The notes under the pieces: model-generated
Database searches by the model: none
Seen by the model: only the letters and a program-made list of their open reading frames with translations
Told to the model about the DNA's origin: nothing
From: Beijerinckiaceae bacterium
GTDB taxonomy: Bacteria; Pseudomonadota; Alphaproteobacteria; Rhizobiales; Beijerinckiaceae
Assembly (NCBI GenBank): GCA_027532775.1
Contig: JAPZTO010000006.1
Location: 262,047 to 326,046 of the forward strand
Direction of reading: 5' to 3'
DNA: 64,000 nt
Made by a program: the position numbers and the translations under genes
In this document: positions 26,157 through 35,021 of the stretch, piece by piece
How the letters are laid out: each line of letters begins with the position of its first letter
Numbering within the stretch: the stretch's first letter is position 1

Positions 26157-26177
26157 GATCAGGGCCTCGCCCTGATC
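26157..26177. promoter_or_regulatory. Perfect 9-base inverted repeat ahead of the MarR gene
   Basis: GATCAGGGC (26157-26165) and GCCCTGATC (26169-26177) are separated by 3 bases, between the TRAP binding protein stop and the MarR-family start. No T-run follows on either strand, so an operator is as likely as a terminator. Confidence 0.5.
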
Positions 26178-26231
26178 ATCCGGCGCGACTTGATCGTTTC
26201 AGCCAAAACAAACCAGCGGATTTTGTGTAAC

Positions 26232-26729
26232 ATGGCCTCCGGCGAGAGATTGCCCTCCGGCGCAATAGATATCCATGCCGAAGCCGAACCCCTTCGTCTC
26301 GAGGGGTTCCTGCCCTATCGACTCAACATGCTGGCGACCGAGGTCAGCCAGACGCTGGCCCGCGCCTATGGCCGGAAATTCGGCATTTCCATTCCCGAAT
26401 GGCGTGTCCTGGCGACGTTGGGCCAGTTCGGCGTCATGACAGCGCGGGATATCGGCGGGCATTCGCGGATGCACAAGACGACCGTGAGCCGCGCTGTCGC
26501 TGCTTTGGAGAAGCGCCGCCTGATCGTCCGCCGGGCCAACCGCGCCGACATGCGGGAGGCGTTCCTGGCGCTGACCGATGCGGGGACGGCGATCTACCAC
26601 GAGATCGTGCCGATGGCGCGGGCCTTCTCCGATTCGCTCTGCGCGGGCCTGTCCGAGACGGAACTCCGGCAGATGAACGTGCTGATCGACAAGCTGGCGG
26701 AACGGGTTGCCTCGCTCGGCAACGGATAG
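26232..26729 (+). CDS. MarR-family transcriptional regulator
   Basis: A 165-residue winged helix-turn-helix regulator. The recognition region is ISIPEWRVLATLGQFGVMTARDIGGHSRMHKTTVSRAVAALEKRRLI, followed by the wing RRANRADMREAFLALTDAG, and a C-terminal dimer helix. MarR proteins near aromatic catabolic genes usually respond to the substrate or its CoA ester and repress the operon. Its position beside the TRAP binding protein and FAH-family genes makes it the likely local regulator, with the palindromes at 24872, 24971 and 26157 as possible sites. The start is uncertain: the ATG at 26232 lacks a clear ribosome site and the open frame reaches back to a TTG at 26145. Confidence 0.9.
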   Translation: MASGERLPSGAIDIHAEAEPLRLEGFLPYRLNMLATEVSQTLARAYGRKFGISIPEWRVLATLGQFGVMTARDIGGHSRMHKTTVSRAVAALEKRRLIVRRANRADMREAFLALTDAGTAIYHEIVPMARAFSDSLCAGLSETELRQMNVLIDKLAERVASLGNG

Positions 26730-26846
26730 GGCGTTCGGGACTGAAATCCTGCCTTGCTTGGACCACGTTTCGCCGTCATGACAGCGAGCGTGTGATTCCG
26801 CTGGCGAATCCGCCGTTTGTTTACGTTCGTCGGGTACGCTTCTGGC

Positions 26847-28049
26847 ATGACGCCGCTTCGATTCAGCCTCCGGTCCCTTGCCTTGGCGCTTCTGGGCGCT
26901 GCTGGCGCCGTTCTGGCGACCGAGTCCCACGCGCAATCCCCGGTCTGTGCCCAGATCCGTTCCGAACTGGCGACGATGCCGAATACCGGCGGGCCGACGC
27001 GGGATTCGTCGCGGCTGCGTTCCGAACTCGGCCGTATCCGGCTGGCGATGCAGCAGAATGATTGCGGGCGTGGATCCGGCTTTCTCGGCCTTGGTGGCCC
27101 GCCACCCGTCTGTACGCCGCTCCGCAACCAGGCGGCGGCCTACGAGGCCCAGATCCGCCAGATGGAGGGCGGCTCGCCGCGACGGGCACAACTCGTCGCC
27201 GCGCTTGACCGCTATGGTTGCCTTGGCGGACAGCAAGCGGCCCAGCCGCAGCGCGGCGTTATCTATGCGGCCCCGAATTCGCCAAGCCTGTTCGAACGCC
27301 TGTTCGGCGATGATCCCCCGCGTGACGACAACCGCTATGCCAATGACGCCCCGATCGATCCCGATGCGGAGTTCAAGGAGCGGCTCGGTGGCCGCCTCGC
27401 CGTTTGCGTCCGGACCTGCGACGGTTTCTTCTTCCCGGTGAATTTCGAGGGCATCGGCGCGCGGGACGAATACGCCACCGTCTGCCAGTCGCTCTGCCCG
27501 GCGGCCGAAACGCGCGTCTATTTCATGCAGGCCGGTGCCGATATCGAGCGCGCCGCCTCGCGGGATGGCACGCCCTACATGTCACTTCCGACAGCCAAGA
27601 AGTTCCAGCAATCGCGCGATCCCGCCTGTTTCTGCAAGCCGCCGCAGCAGACCTGGGCCAACGCGATGAAGGGCGTCGAAGATATTGTCGAGACCCGCAA
27701 GGGCGACATCGTCGTCTCGCAGGAACAGGCGCTGGCCATGTCCCGCCCGAAGGCAACGCCGAACCCGGCTGACAAGCGCAATCCGAAGAACCAGCCTGCG
27801 CCGAAGCCGCCGAATGCAGCGGAATCGGAAGCGCCGGCCAGCCTGCCGGAAAGTGCTTTGCCGACCGGCGGTAATGCCTCGGCCGGAATCGGGCCGCGCG
27901 TCCAGCGCGACCGCATCATCTCTTCCGCCGGTGGCACCAAGCAACAGGTGGTCGGGGCTGACGGATCGGTGCGGGTGGTCAGGAACGTGGCGCCGGAGCT
28001 AACCGGGAAAGAGCGGCCGATCGACCTAAGAGGGGAAGCACGGCCTTGA
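26847..28049 (+). CDS. DUF2865 exported protein
   Basis: A 400-residue exported protein of family DUF2865, found mainly in Hyphomicrobiales. A signal peptide (LRSLALALLGAAGAVLATESHAQ) is followed by a helical region of Arg/Gln-rich repeats with paired cysteines, then the DUF2865 core: LAVCVRTCDGFFFPVNFE, ATVCQSLCPAAETRVYFM and CFCKPP. The tail after about residue 295 is Pro/Ala-rich and probably disordered. The cysteines suggest disulfides in the periplasm. The role is unknown. Its last 71 bases overlap the 3' end of the convergent gltX gene. Confidence 0.85.
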   Translation: MTPLRFSLRSLALALLGAAGAVLATESHAQSPVCAQIRSELATMPNTGGPTRDSSRLRSELGRIRLAMQQNDCGRGSGFLGLGGPPPVCTPLRNQAAAYEAQIRQMEGGSPRRAQLVAALDRYGCLGGQQAAQPQRGVIYAAPNSPSLFERLFGDDPPRDDNRYANDAPIDPDAEFKERLGGRLAVCVRTCDGFFFPVNFEGIGARDEYATVCQSLCPAAETRVYFMQAGADIERAASRDGTPYMSLPTAKKFQQSRDPACFCKPPQQTWANAMKGVEDIVETRKGDIVVSQEQALAMSRPKATPNPADKRNPKNQPAPKPPNAAESEAPASLPESALPTGGNASAGIGPRVQRDRIISSAGGTKQQVVGADGSVRVVRNVAPELTGKERPIDLRGEARP

Positions 28050-29325
28050 GTTCCGGCCCGTGGTCGCGGCCGGTCAGCGCCAGCCGCAGCGGCATGAACA
28101 GAGCCTTGCCCTTCCGCCCCGTCTTCGCCTGAAGCGCCTGCACCCAGCGTGACCAGGTTTCGCCGTCAAACGGCTCCTCCGGCAGGCAGGCCGCCGCCTC
28201 GGCGAGGAAAGCCGGATCCTCGCCCGGGAAATGCTGCGGCGTCATCAACAGCGACCACCAATCCGCCGCTTCCTCGATCCGGTCCACATTGCCATGGATC
28301 GCCAGCCAGAAGGCCTCCGCCTGCGGGCCGGCAATGCCGATCCCGGCCAGCTTTTCCGCCACGGCAGCAAAAGGCCGGGCATGGAGAAGCCGCTTCGAGA
28401 GATCGCGAATTTCCGCCGGGTCGAACTTCGTCAGCGCGCGCGAGAATTTCGCGAGATCGAGCCGCTCCGCGAGGGCCACGAGGTCCGGCAGCGGCTGGAC
28501 CGGCTCGGCCGTACCGGTCAGCGTGGCGACGAGGGCCACCGCCAGCGGATCGACGCCCTCCGCGCGGAAGCTGCGGATGGAGAGGGCACCGGTCCGCTTC
28601 GACATTTCCTCGCCCGTGGCCGAAGTGATGAGATTGTGGTGCGAGAATCGCGGCGGCACCGCGCCGAAGCCTTCAAACAGCTCGATCTGCACGGCCGTGT
28701 TGGCGACGTGATCCTCGCCGCGCAGGATATCGGTGACGCCCATGTCGATATCGTCGATCACCGAGGCGAAGGTGTAGAGGAAGGTCCCGTCGGCCCGGAC
28801 AAGGACGGGGTCGGACAGGGACCCGGTCTCGATATGGCATTCGCCGCGCACGCCGTCGAGCCAGCGCACGGTCTTGCCGGAGAGCCTGAACCGCCAATGC
28901 GGCGCCCGCCCCTCCCCTTCCAGCCGCGCGCGGTCCTCCGCCGTCAGGGCAAGCGCCGCGCGATCATAGACCGGCGGCAAGCCACGCGCCTGCTGCCGCT
29001 TTCTCTTGCGGTCGAGTTCCTCGGCCGTCTCGTAGGCGGGATAGATCAGCCCACGCGCCTTGAAATCCTCGAGCGCGGCGGCATAGCGGGCGATGCGGTC
29101 TGACTGGCGTTCGATCCTGTCCGGCACGATTCCGAGCCAGGCGAGATCCTCGAGGATCGCTTCGGCATATTCCGCGCGTGAGCGTTCCACATCCGTGTCG
29201 TCGAAACGCAGGATGAAGGTGCCGCCGGCCTTGCGGGCCAGAAGCGCGTTCCACAGGGCCGTCCGGGCATTGCCGATATGGATGTAGCCGGTCGGCGAGG
29301 GAGCGAAGCGGAAAATCGGGGCCAT
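27979..29325 (-). CDS. gltX: Glutamate-tRNA ligase (short alphaproteobacterial form)
   Basis: A 448-residue class I tRNA synthetase of the GluRS group. The HIGH-type motif is APSPTGYIHIGNART and the KMSKS-type motif is EMSKRTGALSIR. The glutamate and zinc-type regions (ILRFDDTDVERS, DDIDMGVTDILRGEDHVANTAVQIELFEGFG) are typical. Alphaproteobacteria often have two GluRS genes, one of which may charge tRNA-Gln with Glu for the GatCAB route, and the length here fits the shorter copy, but which role this one has cannot be decided from one gene. Its 3' end overlaps the DUF2865 gene tail to tail by 71 bases. Confidence 0.94.
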   Translation of the reverse strand: MAPIFRFAPSPTGYIHIGNARTALWNALLARKAGGTFILRFDDTDVERSRAEYAEAILEDLAWLGIVPDRIERQSDRIARYAAALEDFKARGLIYPAYETAEELDRKRKRQQARGLPPVYDRAALALTAEDRARLEGEGRAPHWRFRLSGKTVRWLDGVRGECHIETGSLSDPVLVRADGTFLYTFASVIDDIDMGVTDILRGEDHVANTAVQIELFEGFGAVPPRFSHHNLITSATGEEMSKRTGALSIRSFRAEGVDPLAVALVATLTGTAEPVQPLPDLVALAERLDLAKFSRALTKFDPAEIRDLSKRLLHARPFAAVAEKLAGIGIAGPQAEAFWLAIHGNVDRIEEAADWWSLLMTPQHFPGEDPAFLAEAAACLPEEPFDGETWSRWVQALQAKTGRKGKALFMPLRLALTGRDHGPELKAVLPLLGRSAALSRLAPAPRS

Positions 29326-29409
29326 GCCGGCGGATCTCGATCAGAAGGAGGGCTGGGGCCCCGTGCTTAGCCGATGCGCCCGCCCCGGCAAAGGGGCAAG
29401 CGCCGGGCT

Positions 29410-31152
29410 TCAGCCATCGAAGGCATCGCCGATCGCGCCCGATGCTCCGGGGGCGAGGGCCGGGTCCGGCGTGTAGGGCGCCTCCAGCCGGTCCCGGAAG
29501 GCGTTGGTGATCGGGTAGCGGCGGTCGCGGCCGAAATTGCGGCGGGTGATCTTCACCCCCGGGGCGGATTGACGGCGCTTATATTCGGCGATCGAGAGCA
29601 GATGCTCGATACGCCGCACGGTGGCGACATCATGCCCGCGCGCAACGATGGCGCTGACTGGCAGTTCGTGCTCGACCAGCCCTTCGAGAATATCGTCGAG
29701 GATCTCGTAGGGCGGGAGCGAATCCTGGTCTTTCTGGTTCTCGCGCAGTTCCGCCGTGGGTGGCTTGGTCAGGATGTTCTCGGGGATGACGATGCCGTCC
29801 GGCCCCTTGGCACCCGCCGGCTTCCAGCGATTGCGCAGGGCCGAAAGGCGGAACACCTCCATCTTGTAGAGGTCCTTGATCGGATTATAGCCGCCATTCA
29901 TGTCGCCATAGAGCGTGGCATAGCCGACCGACATCTCGCTCTTGTTGCCTGTGGTGACAACCATGGACCCGAACTTGTTCGAGATCGACATGAGCAGGGT
30001 GCCACGGGCGCGGGACTGGAGGTTTTCCTCGGTCACATCCCGCGGGCGACCGGCGAAGAGCGGCGCCAGCACGGCTTCCAGCCCCTCCACCGCCGGGGCG
30101 ATGGGGAGAGTATCGTAGCGGATGCCGAGGGCAGCGGCGCAATCGCGTGCATCCTTCAGGCTCTCCTCCGATGTGAAGCGGTAAGGCATCATCACCGCAT
30201 GGACGCGATCCGGCCCGAGGGCATCGACGGCCATGGCCGCGCAGATGGCGGAATCGACGCCGCCGGACAGGCCGAGCACCACGCCCGGAAAGCGGTTCTT
30301 CTCCACATAATCCTTCAGGCCCAGCACGCAGGCGGCATAATCCGCTTCCGGGCCTTCCGGCACGATAGCCTTTTCGCCAGGAGCGATCCGCCAGACCCCG
30401 CCCTGCCGCTCGAAGACGATCGTCGCGCAATGCTCGGCAAAGGCCGGAAACTGGAAAGCCAGCGACCCATCCGCCTGCAGGCCGAAGGAGGCGCCGTCGA
30501 AGACGAGTTCATCCTGCCCGCCGACCTGGTTGAGATAGACGAGCGGCAGCCCGCTCTCCTTGACGCGCGCCACGGCGATGTTGGTCCGGACATCGGCCTT
30601 GTTCCGCTCGTAGGGCGAACCGTTCGGCACAAGCAGGATCTCGGCGCCGGTCTCGGCGAGGCATTCGACCACATCTGGGCCCCAGATATCCTCGCAGATC
30701 GGCAGGCCGAGGCGCACCCCGCGCACGGCCAGCGGGCCCGGCATCGGCCCTGGCGCGAAAACGCGCTTCTCGTCGAAGACGCCGTAATTCGGCAGGTCGA
30801 CCTTGAACCGCACCCCGAGGATCCGGCCTTCATCCAGCGCGGCCACGGCGTTGTACAGCCGCCCCCCCTCGCACCAGGGCAGGCCGACCAGCAAGGCGGG
30901 CCCGCCATCGGCTGTTTCGCGGGCGAGCGTGTCGAGCGCCTGCCGGCAGGCCTGTTCGAGCGCCGGCTTCGTCACCATGTCCTCGGGCGGATAGCCGGTC
31001 AGGAAGAGCTCGGAGAACAGCACCAGATCGGCGCCCTGCCCCGCCGCGACCTGCCGGGCCTTGCGCACCCGTTCCAGATTGCCGGCGATATCGCCCATCA
31101 CGGGGTTCAGCTGGGCCAGGGCGATGACGAGGCGATCCGGAGTTTTGCTCAT
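29410..31152 (-). CDS. nadE: Glutamine-dependent NAD+ synthase
   Basis: NadE (580 residues) converts nicotinic acid adenine dinucleotide to NAD+ using glutamine-derived ammonia and ATP. The N-terminal nitrilase-like glutaminase domain (about 1-260) has the catalytic Glu in FSELFLTGYPPED, the Lys in the FKVDLPNYG segment and the Cys in GLPICEDIWGPD. The C-terminal synthetase domain starts near residue 290 with the ATP-binding P-loop LGLSGGVDSAICAAM and continues with TGNKSEMSVGYATLYGDMNGG. Length is usual for the bifunctional form. It stands alone, divergent from an outer-membrane protein gene. Confidence 0.97.
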   Translation of the reverse strand: MSKTPDRLVIALAQLNPVMGDIAGNLERVRKARQVAAGQGADLVLFSELFLTGYPPEDMVTKPALEQACRQALDTLARETADGGPALLVGLPWCEGGRLYNAVAALDEGRILGVRFKVDLPNYGVFDEKRVFAPGPMPGPLAVRGVRLGLPICEDIWGPDVVECLAETGAEILLVPNGSPYERNKADVRTNIAVARVKESGLPLVYLNQVGGQDELVFDGASFGLQADGSLAFQFPAFAEHCATIVFERQGGVWRIAPGEKAIVPEGPEADYAACVLGLKDYVEKNRFPGVVLGLSGGVDSAICAAMAVDALGPDRVHAVMMPYRFTSEESLKDARDCAAALGIRYDTLPIAPAVEGLEAVLAPLFAGRPRDVTEENLQSRARGTLLMSISNKFGSMVVTTGNKSEMSVGYATLYGDMNGGYNPIKDLYKMEVFRLSALRNRWKPAGAKGPDGIVIPENILTKPPTAELRENQKDQDSLPPYEILDDILEGLVEHELPVSAIVARGHDVATVRRIEHLLSIAEYKRRQSAPGVKITRRNFGRDRRYPITNAFRDRLEAPYTPDPALAPGASGAIGDAFDG

Positions 31153-31328
31153 TTTGACTATATATCTCCTGTCGCGCCCGGCGGCAATGGCCTGCCATCG
31201 GGCGGACTTTGTGCCGTTTCAGGTCATGCTTTTATGTGCGCCCTTAACCGGCGGGTAACGTTAATTTTTTACAGTTCGGTCATTCGAGGATTCGAAAACC
31301 GGGTCAAACCCGGACGTGGAGTTGGGTT

Positions 31329-32162
31329 ATGTCGGAATCGCGCATCCTGTCCAGCACGGGAATGGCCCTTGCAATGGCCATCGCCACCCTTGCGGCATCA
31401 AGCCCCGCCTCCGCGCTCGACTGGCTGCGCGGCAGCTTCTCCGGACAGCATCAGGTGGATTGGTCGGGTGTCTATGGCGGCGTGCATGCCGGCATCACCT
31501 CGGGACAGACCGATCCGCGCCCCCTCGCCCCCTCGCTGGCCCAGAATGCCCTGCCGAATTCCTCGATCACCGACCTGCTCCAGCAGACGATCTTCTTCAA
31601 GGAGACGAACAAGCAGGGCATGAGCTATGGCGGCTTTGTCGGCATGAACTGGCAATGGGACGATGTGGTGCTCGGCTGGGAAGTCGATTATTCCCGCTCC
31701 AACATCAAATCGAATTCCACGACTGGCCCGAACGGGCTGATGCGGACGCAGGGCTCAGACGAGTGGCAGCTCACCAGCACCTCGACCTCGCGCGGCGAGA
31801 TCAAGGACTGGGGCACCGTTCGCGGTCGCGTCGGCTATGCCATGGGCATCTTCATGCCCTATCTCACCGCCGGTGTCGCCGTCGGCAACCTCAACAGCCG
31901 CGCCACCACATCCGGCTCCTGGCAGCGTTATGACATCAGCTCGCCGCCGGCCCGCCCGCTGGTCGGCTCCAGCAATTTCGCCGGTGTCGTCGGCCGCAGC
32001 GGCGTGACCTATGGCGGCGCGCTCGGTGCCGGCGTGGACATGCAGCTCCTGCCCAACACCTTCCTGCGCGGCGAATGGCAATATATCCAGTTTGCCTCGG
32101 GCGGCCTCCGGCCGAACGTCTCGATCAACACCGCCCGCGTGGCCGGTGGCGTGAAATTCTGA
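31329..32162 (+). CDS. Omp25/Omp31-like outer-membrane beta-barrel protein
   Basis: A 277-residue outer-membrane protein. The signal peptide (MALAMAIATLAASSPASA) is followed by DWSGVYGGVHAG, the usual first strand of Omp31-type barrels, then alternating strands such as SYGGFVGMNWQWDDVVLGWEVDYS and DWGTVRGRVGYAMGIFMPYLTAGVAVG. It ends in VAGGVKF, the terminal Phe used in outer-membrane assembly. Members contribute to envelope integrity. The start at 31329 leads straight into the signal; the ATG at residue 12 is an alternative. A shared bidirectional terminator follows. Confidence 0.88.
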   Translation: MSESRILSSTGMALAMAIATLAASSPASALDWLRGSFSGQHQVDWSGVYGGVHAGITSGQTDPRPLAPSLAQNALPNSSITDLLQQTIFFKETNKQGMSYGGFVGMNWQWDDVVLGWEVDYSRSNIKSNSTTGPNGLMRTQGSDEWQLTSTSTSRGEIKDWGTVRGRVGYAMGIFMPYLTAGVAVGNLNSRATTSGSWQRYDISSPPARPLVGSSNFAGVVGRSGVTYGGALGAGVDMQLLPNTFLRGEWQYIQFASGGLRPNVSINTARVAGGVKF

Positions 32163-32208
32163 CCGGGTTCCCGATCAGATCTCCAGTCGGTGGGTCTCGA
32201 CACCGCAA

Positions 32209-32234
32209 AAAGCCCGGCCTCTCGGCCGGGCTTT
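32209..32234. terminator. Bidirectional rho-independent terminator
   Basis: An 11-base-pair stem AAAGCCCGGCC / GGCCGGGCTTT with a TCTC loop lies between the stops of the Omp31-like gene and the convergent small secreted gene. The minus strand has five T residues after the stem; the plus strand has TTT. Confidence 0.85.
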
Positions 32235-32271
32235 CCCGTTTACGCAGAACCGGACAGGTGCATCAGCGCGG

Positions 32272-32715
32272 TCAGCGGCAGACCTGTACGCGCTGGACGT
32301 TCCAGCCATAGCCATCCCAGTAGCGCTGCTTCCGGATCGTGCAGACCGGGCCGCGATAGCCATAGCCGGTCTCGGCATAGCCGTAACGGCGATGATGCCG
32401 GCGATGGCCGTAATAGCCGTGCCCGTAATAGCCCGGGCCGCCCTGGTAATAGACCGGCGTCGGCTGGTGGTAGACGGGCGCCGGCGGGGCATAATCATAG
32501 CCCGAGTCGGCATAATAGCCCGGCGATGCATGCGCGCTGTTGGCGGCAATCGCCCCCACGGCGAGCGCACCGAGGATGCCGGCGGCGATAATGGCGCCCT
32601 TGCGGCCGCCACGGGCTTCGGCTTCGCCTGTCGAGGCGGCCATGCCGGCGCCGAGCGTGAGGGCGACCAACGCCGCCGCAGCGGCCTTCTTGCCGAAGGG
32701 GGAAAGGGTAGCCAT
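32272..32715 (-). CDS. Small Gly/Tyr/His-rich exported protein
   Basis: A 147-residue exported protein that I cannot assign to a named family. The start (ATG 32715 with AAGGAGA) is followed by a hydrophobic segment (AAAAALVALTLGAGMAASTGEA) and a second one (GAIIAAGILGALAVGAIAANSA). The mature part is rich in Tyr, Gly, His and Pro in short repeats (YYGHGYYGHRRHHRRYGY) and ends in VCTIRKQRYWDGYGWNVQRVQVCR, a block of two cysteines around an aromatic core. The neighbouring gene at 32876-33175 ends in a similar two-cysteine block, so the two are probably distant paralogues. Confidence 0.8.
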   Translation of the reverse strand: MATLSPFGKKAAAAALVALTLGAGMAASTGEAEARGGRKGAIIAAGILGALAVGAIAANSAHASPGYYADSGYDYAPPAPVYHQPTPVYYQGGPGYYGHGYYGHRRHHRRYGYAETGYGYRGPVCTIRKQRYWDGYGWNVQRVQVCR

Positions 32716-32875
32716 CGTCTCTGTCTCCTTGTGGAAGTCCGGGCCATCGGCCCCTGCCGGGCTCCGACTTCGATGGGGAGACATTAACCGTGCAGCCATG
32801 GCGCGAAGCTGAACGCGCCATGTTGCCTGACGTTCATCCGTTGATGCGACCAAGCATTGGCCGCTCCATCGCGCC

Positions 32876-33175
32876 TTATTCGCAGACCTCGACGCGGCGA
32901 TAGGTGTAGCTCTCGCTGTCGATCCAGACGCGGCGGCGCTCCATGCGGCAGGTCGGGACGTAGCGCGGCGCGGGCCGTTCGATGATCTCCTCCTCGACCA
33001 CGACCGGCGCGGCGCGGGCCGGGCGGTTGAGCAGGATGGCGGCGCCGGCGGCGCCGATAGCAAGGCCGCCGATCAGGGCGGCATTGCGGCCTTGCGCGGC
33101 CCGGGCCGGATGGGCAGTTGCCAGGGCGGCGGCCAAAGCGGCCGTGGCGAGGGCAATGGTGGTCGCGAAACGCAT
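32876..33175 (-). CDS. Small exported protein, paralogue of its neighbour
   Basis: A 99-residue protein. A signal peptide (MRFATTIALATAALAAALATAHPARA) precedes an Ala/Gly-rich membrane-like segment (AALIGGLAIGAAGAAILL), a Glu/Pro stretch and a C-terminal block CRMERRRVWIDSESYTYRRVEVCE. That block matches the downstream gene in layout: Cys, Arg-rich, Trp, then R-R-V-x-V-C. The ATG at 33175 has AAGGGAG ahead of it. Function is unknown. A role at the cell surface is inferred from the signal peptide alone. Confidence 0.78.
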   Translation of the reverse strand: MRFATTIALATAALAAALATAHPARAAQGRNAALIGGLAIGAAGAAILLNRPARAAPVVVEEEIIERPAPRYVPTCRMERRRVWIDSESYTYRRVEVCE

Positions 33176-33303
33176 GTCGAAACTCCCTTGAGGAGCCAAC
33201 AGGCTGGCCGAATTCCCTAACGAAACCCTTACGCGGACGATCGAATTGTCAGGATTTGGTTAATTCCGGAGCGCCGCGCCGTCACGCTCGCCCACCTTAC
33301 AGG

Positions 33304-33409
33304 TCATTGCGAGGAGGCTTCTCCAGAAGCCGACGCGGCAAACCAGAGCACGACGCCGCACTTCCCGCACGGTTCTGGATCGCCATGGCGCTGACACGCC
33401 TCGCGATGA
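33304..33409. repeat. REP-like element with imperfect terminal inverted repeats
   Basis: TCATTGCGAGG (33304-33314) and CCTCGCGATGA (33399-33409) are inverted copies differing at one base, enclosing 84 bases. The ends resemble the common TCATTGCGAG-type intergenic repeats of Hyphomicrobiales genomes. No protein is encoded. Confidence 0.65.
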
Positions 33410-33451
33410 CGGGGCGGATGGCGAGGCAAGAAGAAATCGAAAACATCGTGG

Positions 33452-33474
33452 ATGCCCGGGCCAGGCCCGGGCAT
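33452..33474. repeat. Perfect 11-base palindrome downstream of aroG
   Basis: ATGCCCGGGCC (33452-33462) and GGCCCGGGCAT (33464-33474) pair perfectly around one base, 24 bases past the aroG stop. A very stable hairpin would form in the aroG mRNA. There is no T-run, so it is more like a REP unit or 3' stabiliser than a terminator. Confidence 0.75.
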
Positions 33475-33497
33475 GATGAAGCCCCGAGGCCCGGTCG

Positions 33498-34904
33498 TTA
33501 CTCCGCCGCTGCCGAAACCGCCGGGCCGCGCGCGGCCTTTTCGTGCTTGAGCAGATCCGCCACGAGGAAGGCCATCTCGATCGCCTGCTCGGCATTGAGG
33601 CGCGGATCGCAGGCCGTATCATAGCGGTCGGCGAGGCCCTCGGCCGTCACGGTCCGGGCACCGCCGGTGCATTCCGTCACATCCTTGCCGGTCATTTCGA
33701 GATGGATGCCGCCGGCATAGGTGCCTTCGGCCTCGTGGATGGAGAAGAAGCTCTTCACTTCCGAGAGGATGCGGTCAAACGGGCGCGTCTTGTAGCCGGC
33801 GAGGCTGATCGTGTTGCCATGCATCGGATCGCAGGACCAGACGACCTTCCGGCCCTCGCGCTCCACCGCGCGGATCAGGCCGGGCAGATGGTCGCCCACC
33901 TTGTCGGCACCGAAGCGCGTGATCAGCGTGAGACGGCCGGCCTCGTTCTCCGGGTTCAGCGCATCGATCATCTGGATGAGGCCGTCCGGCGTCATGGACG
34001 GGCCGCATTTCAGACCGACCGGGTTCTTGATGCCGCGGAAGAACTCGACATGGGCATGGTCCGGCTGGCGCGTGCGATCGCCAATCCAGAGCATGTGGCC
34101 GGAGGTGGCATACCAGTCGCCGGAGGTGGAATCGACACGCGTCAGCGCCTGCTCGTAGCCGAGCAGCAACGCCTCGTGGCTGGTGAAGAATTCCGTGATC
34201 TGCATTTCCGGATGCGTATCGGCGGAAATGCCGATGGCGCGCATGAAATCCAGCGCTTCGGTGATGCGGTTCGCCAGCTCGTTATATCGCCCGCTCTGAG
34301 GCGAGTCCTTCACGAAGCCCAGCATCCAGCGATGGGCATTGTCGAGATTGGCATAACCGCCGGTCGCGAAGGCGCGGATCAGGTTCAGCGTCGCGGCAGA
34401 CTGGCGGTAGGCCTCGATCTGCCGGCGCGGATCCGGAATGCGCGCTTCCGGGGTGAATTCGGTGCCGTTGATGATGTCACCGCGGTAGCTCGGCAATTCG
34501 ACATCACCGACCTTCTCGACCGGCGAGGAGCGCGGCTTGGCGAACTGCCCGGCCACGCGGCCGACCTTCACCACCGGCGAGGAGCCGGCATAAGTGAGAA
34601 CCACCGACATCTGCAGGAAGACGCGGAAGAAATCGCGGATATGGTCGGCCGAATGCTCGGCGAAGCTCTCTGCGCAATCGCCGCCCTGCAACAGGAAGGC
34701 CTCGCCATTGGCAACCTTGCCCAACGCCCGCTTGAGCTTGCGCGCCTCGCCCGCAAAAACCAGCGGCGGGAAGGTGCCAAGCTGGGCCTCCGTCGCCTCG
34801 AGCACGGCCCTGTCGGGATAATCCGGCACCTGGGCGATCGGAAACGACCGCCAGCTACCCGGGTTCCAGGATTGCCGGGAGGTGAGGTTTCCTTGCGTGC
34901 TCAT
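33498..34904 (-). CDS. aroG: Class II 3-deoxy-7-phosphoheptulonate synthase
   Basis: A 468-residue class II (plant-like) DAHP synthase, which condenses phosphoenolpyruvate and erythrose 4-phosphate in the first step of the shikimate pathway. Diagnostic segments are WNPGSWRS near the start, [27 protein letters not shown] with the metal-binding cysteine, [13 protein letters not shown], and [25 protein letters not shown]. The metal-binding His in DPMHGNTI is also present. Symbols vary between genomes (aroF, aroG, aroH). It stands alone, followed by a strong palindrome and preceded by a second palindromic repeat. Confidence 0.94.
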   Translation of the reverse strand: MSTQGNLTSRQSWNPGSWRSFPIAQVPDYPDRAVLEATEAQLGTFPPLVFAGEARKLKRALGKVANGEAFLLQGGDCAESFAEHSADHIRDFFRVFLQMSVVLTYAGSSPVVKVGRVAGQFAKPRSSPVEKVGDVELPSYRGDIINGTEFTPEARIPDPRRQIEAYRQSAATLNLIRAFATGGYANLDNAHRWMLGFVKDSPQSGRYNELANRITEALDFMRAIGISADTHPEMQITEFFTSHEALLLGYEQALTRVDSTSGDWYATSGHMLWIGDRTRQPDHAHVEFFRGIKNPVGLKCGPSMTPDGLIQMIDALNPENEAGRLTLITRFGADKVGDHLPGLIRAVEREGRKVVWSCDPMHGNTISLAGYKTRPFDRILSEVKSFFSIHEAEGTYAGGIHLEMTGKDVTECTGGARTVTAEGLADRYDTACDPRLNAEQAIEMAFLVADLLKHEKAARGPAVSAAAE

Positions 34905-35021
34905 GGTGCTTTTCCTTGAATAGGCACAGATCGACCGGCGCGGGGGCCGGAGGGCAGGTTCCTTACACCCATAGGCACGCTTTGGCGAGGGGTGGGGGGA
35001 GAGACCGTCAGCAGGAAGCGC

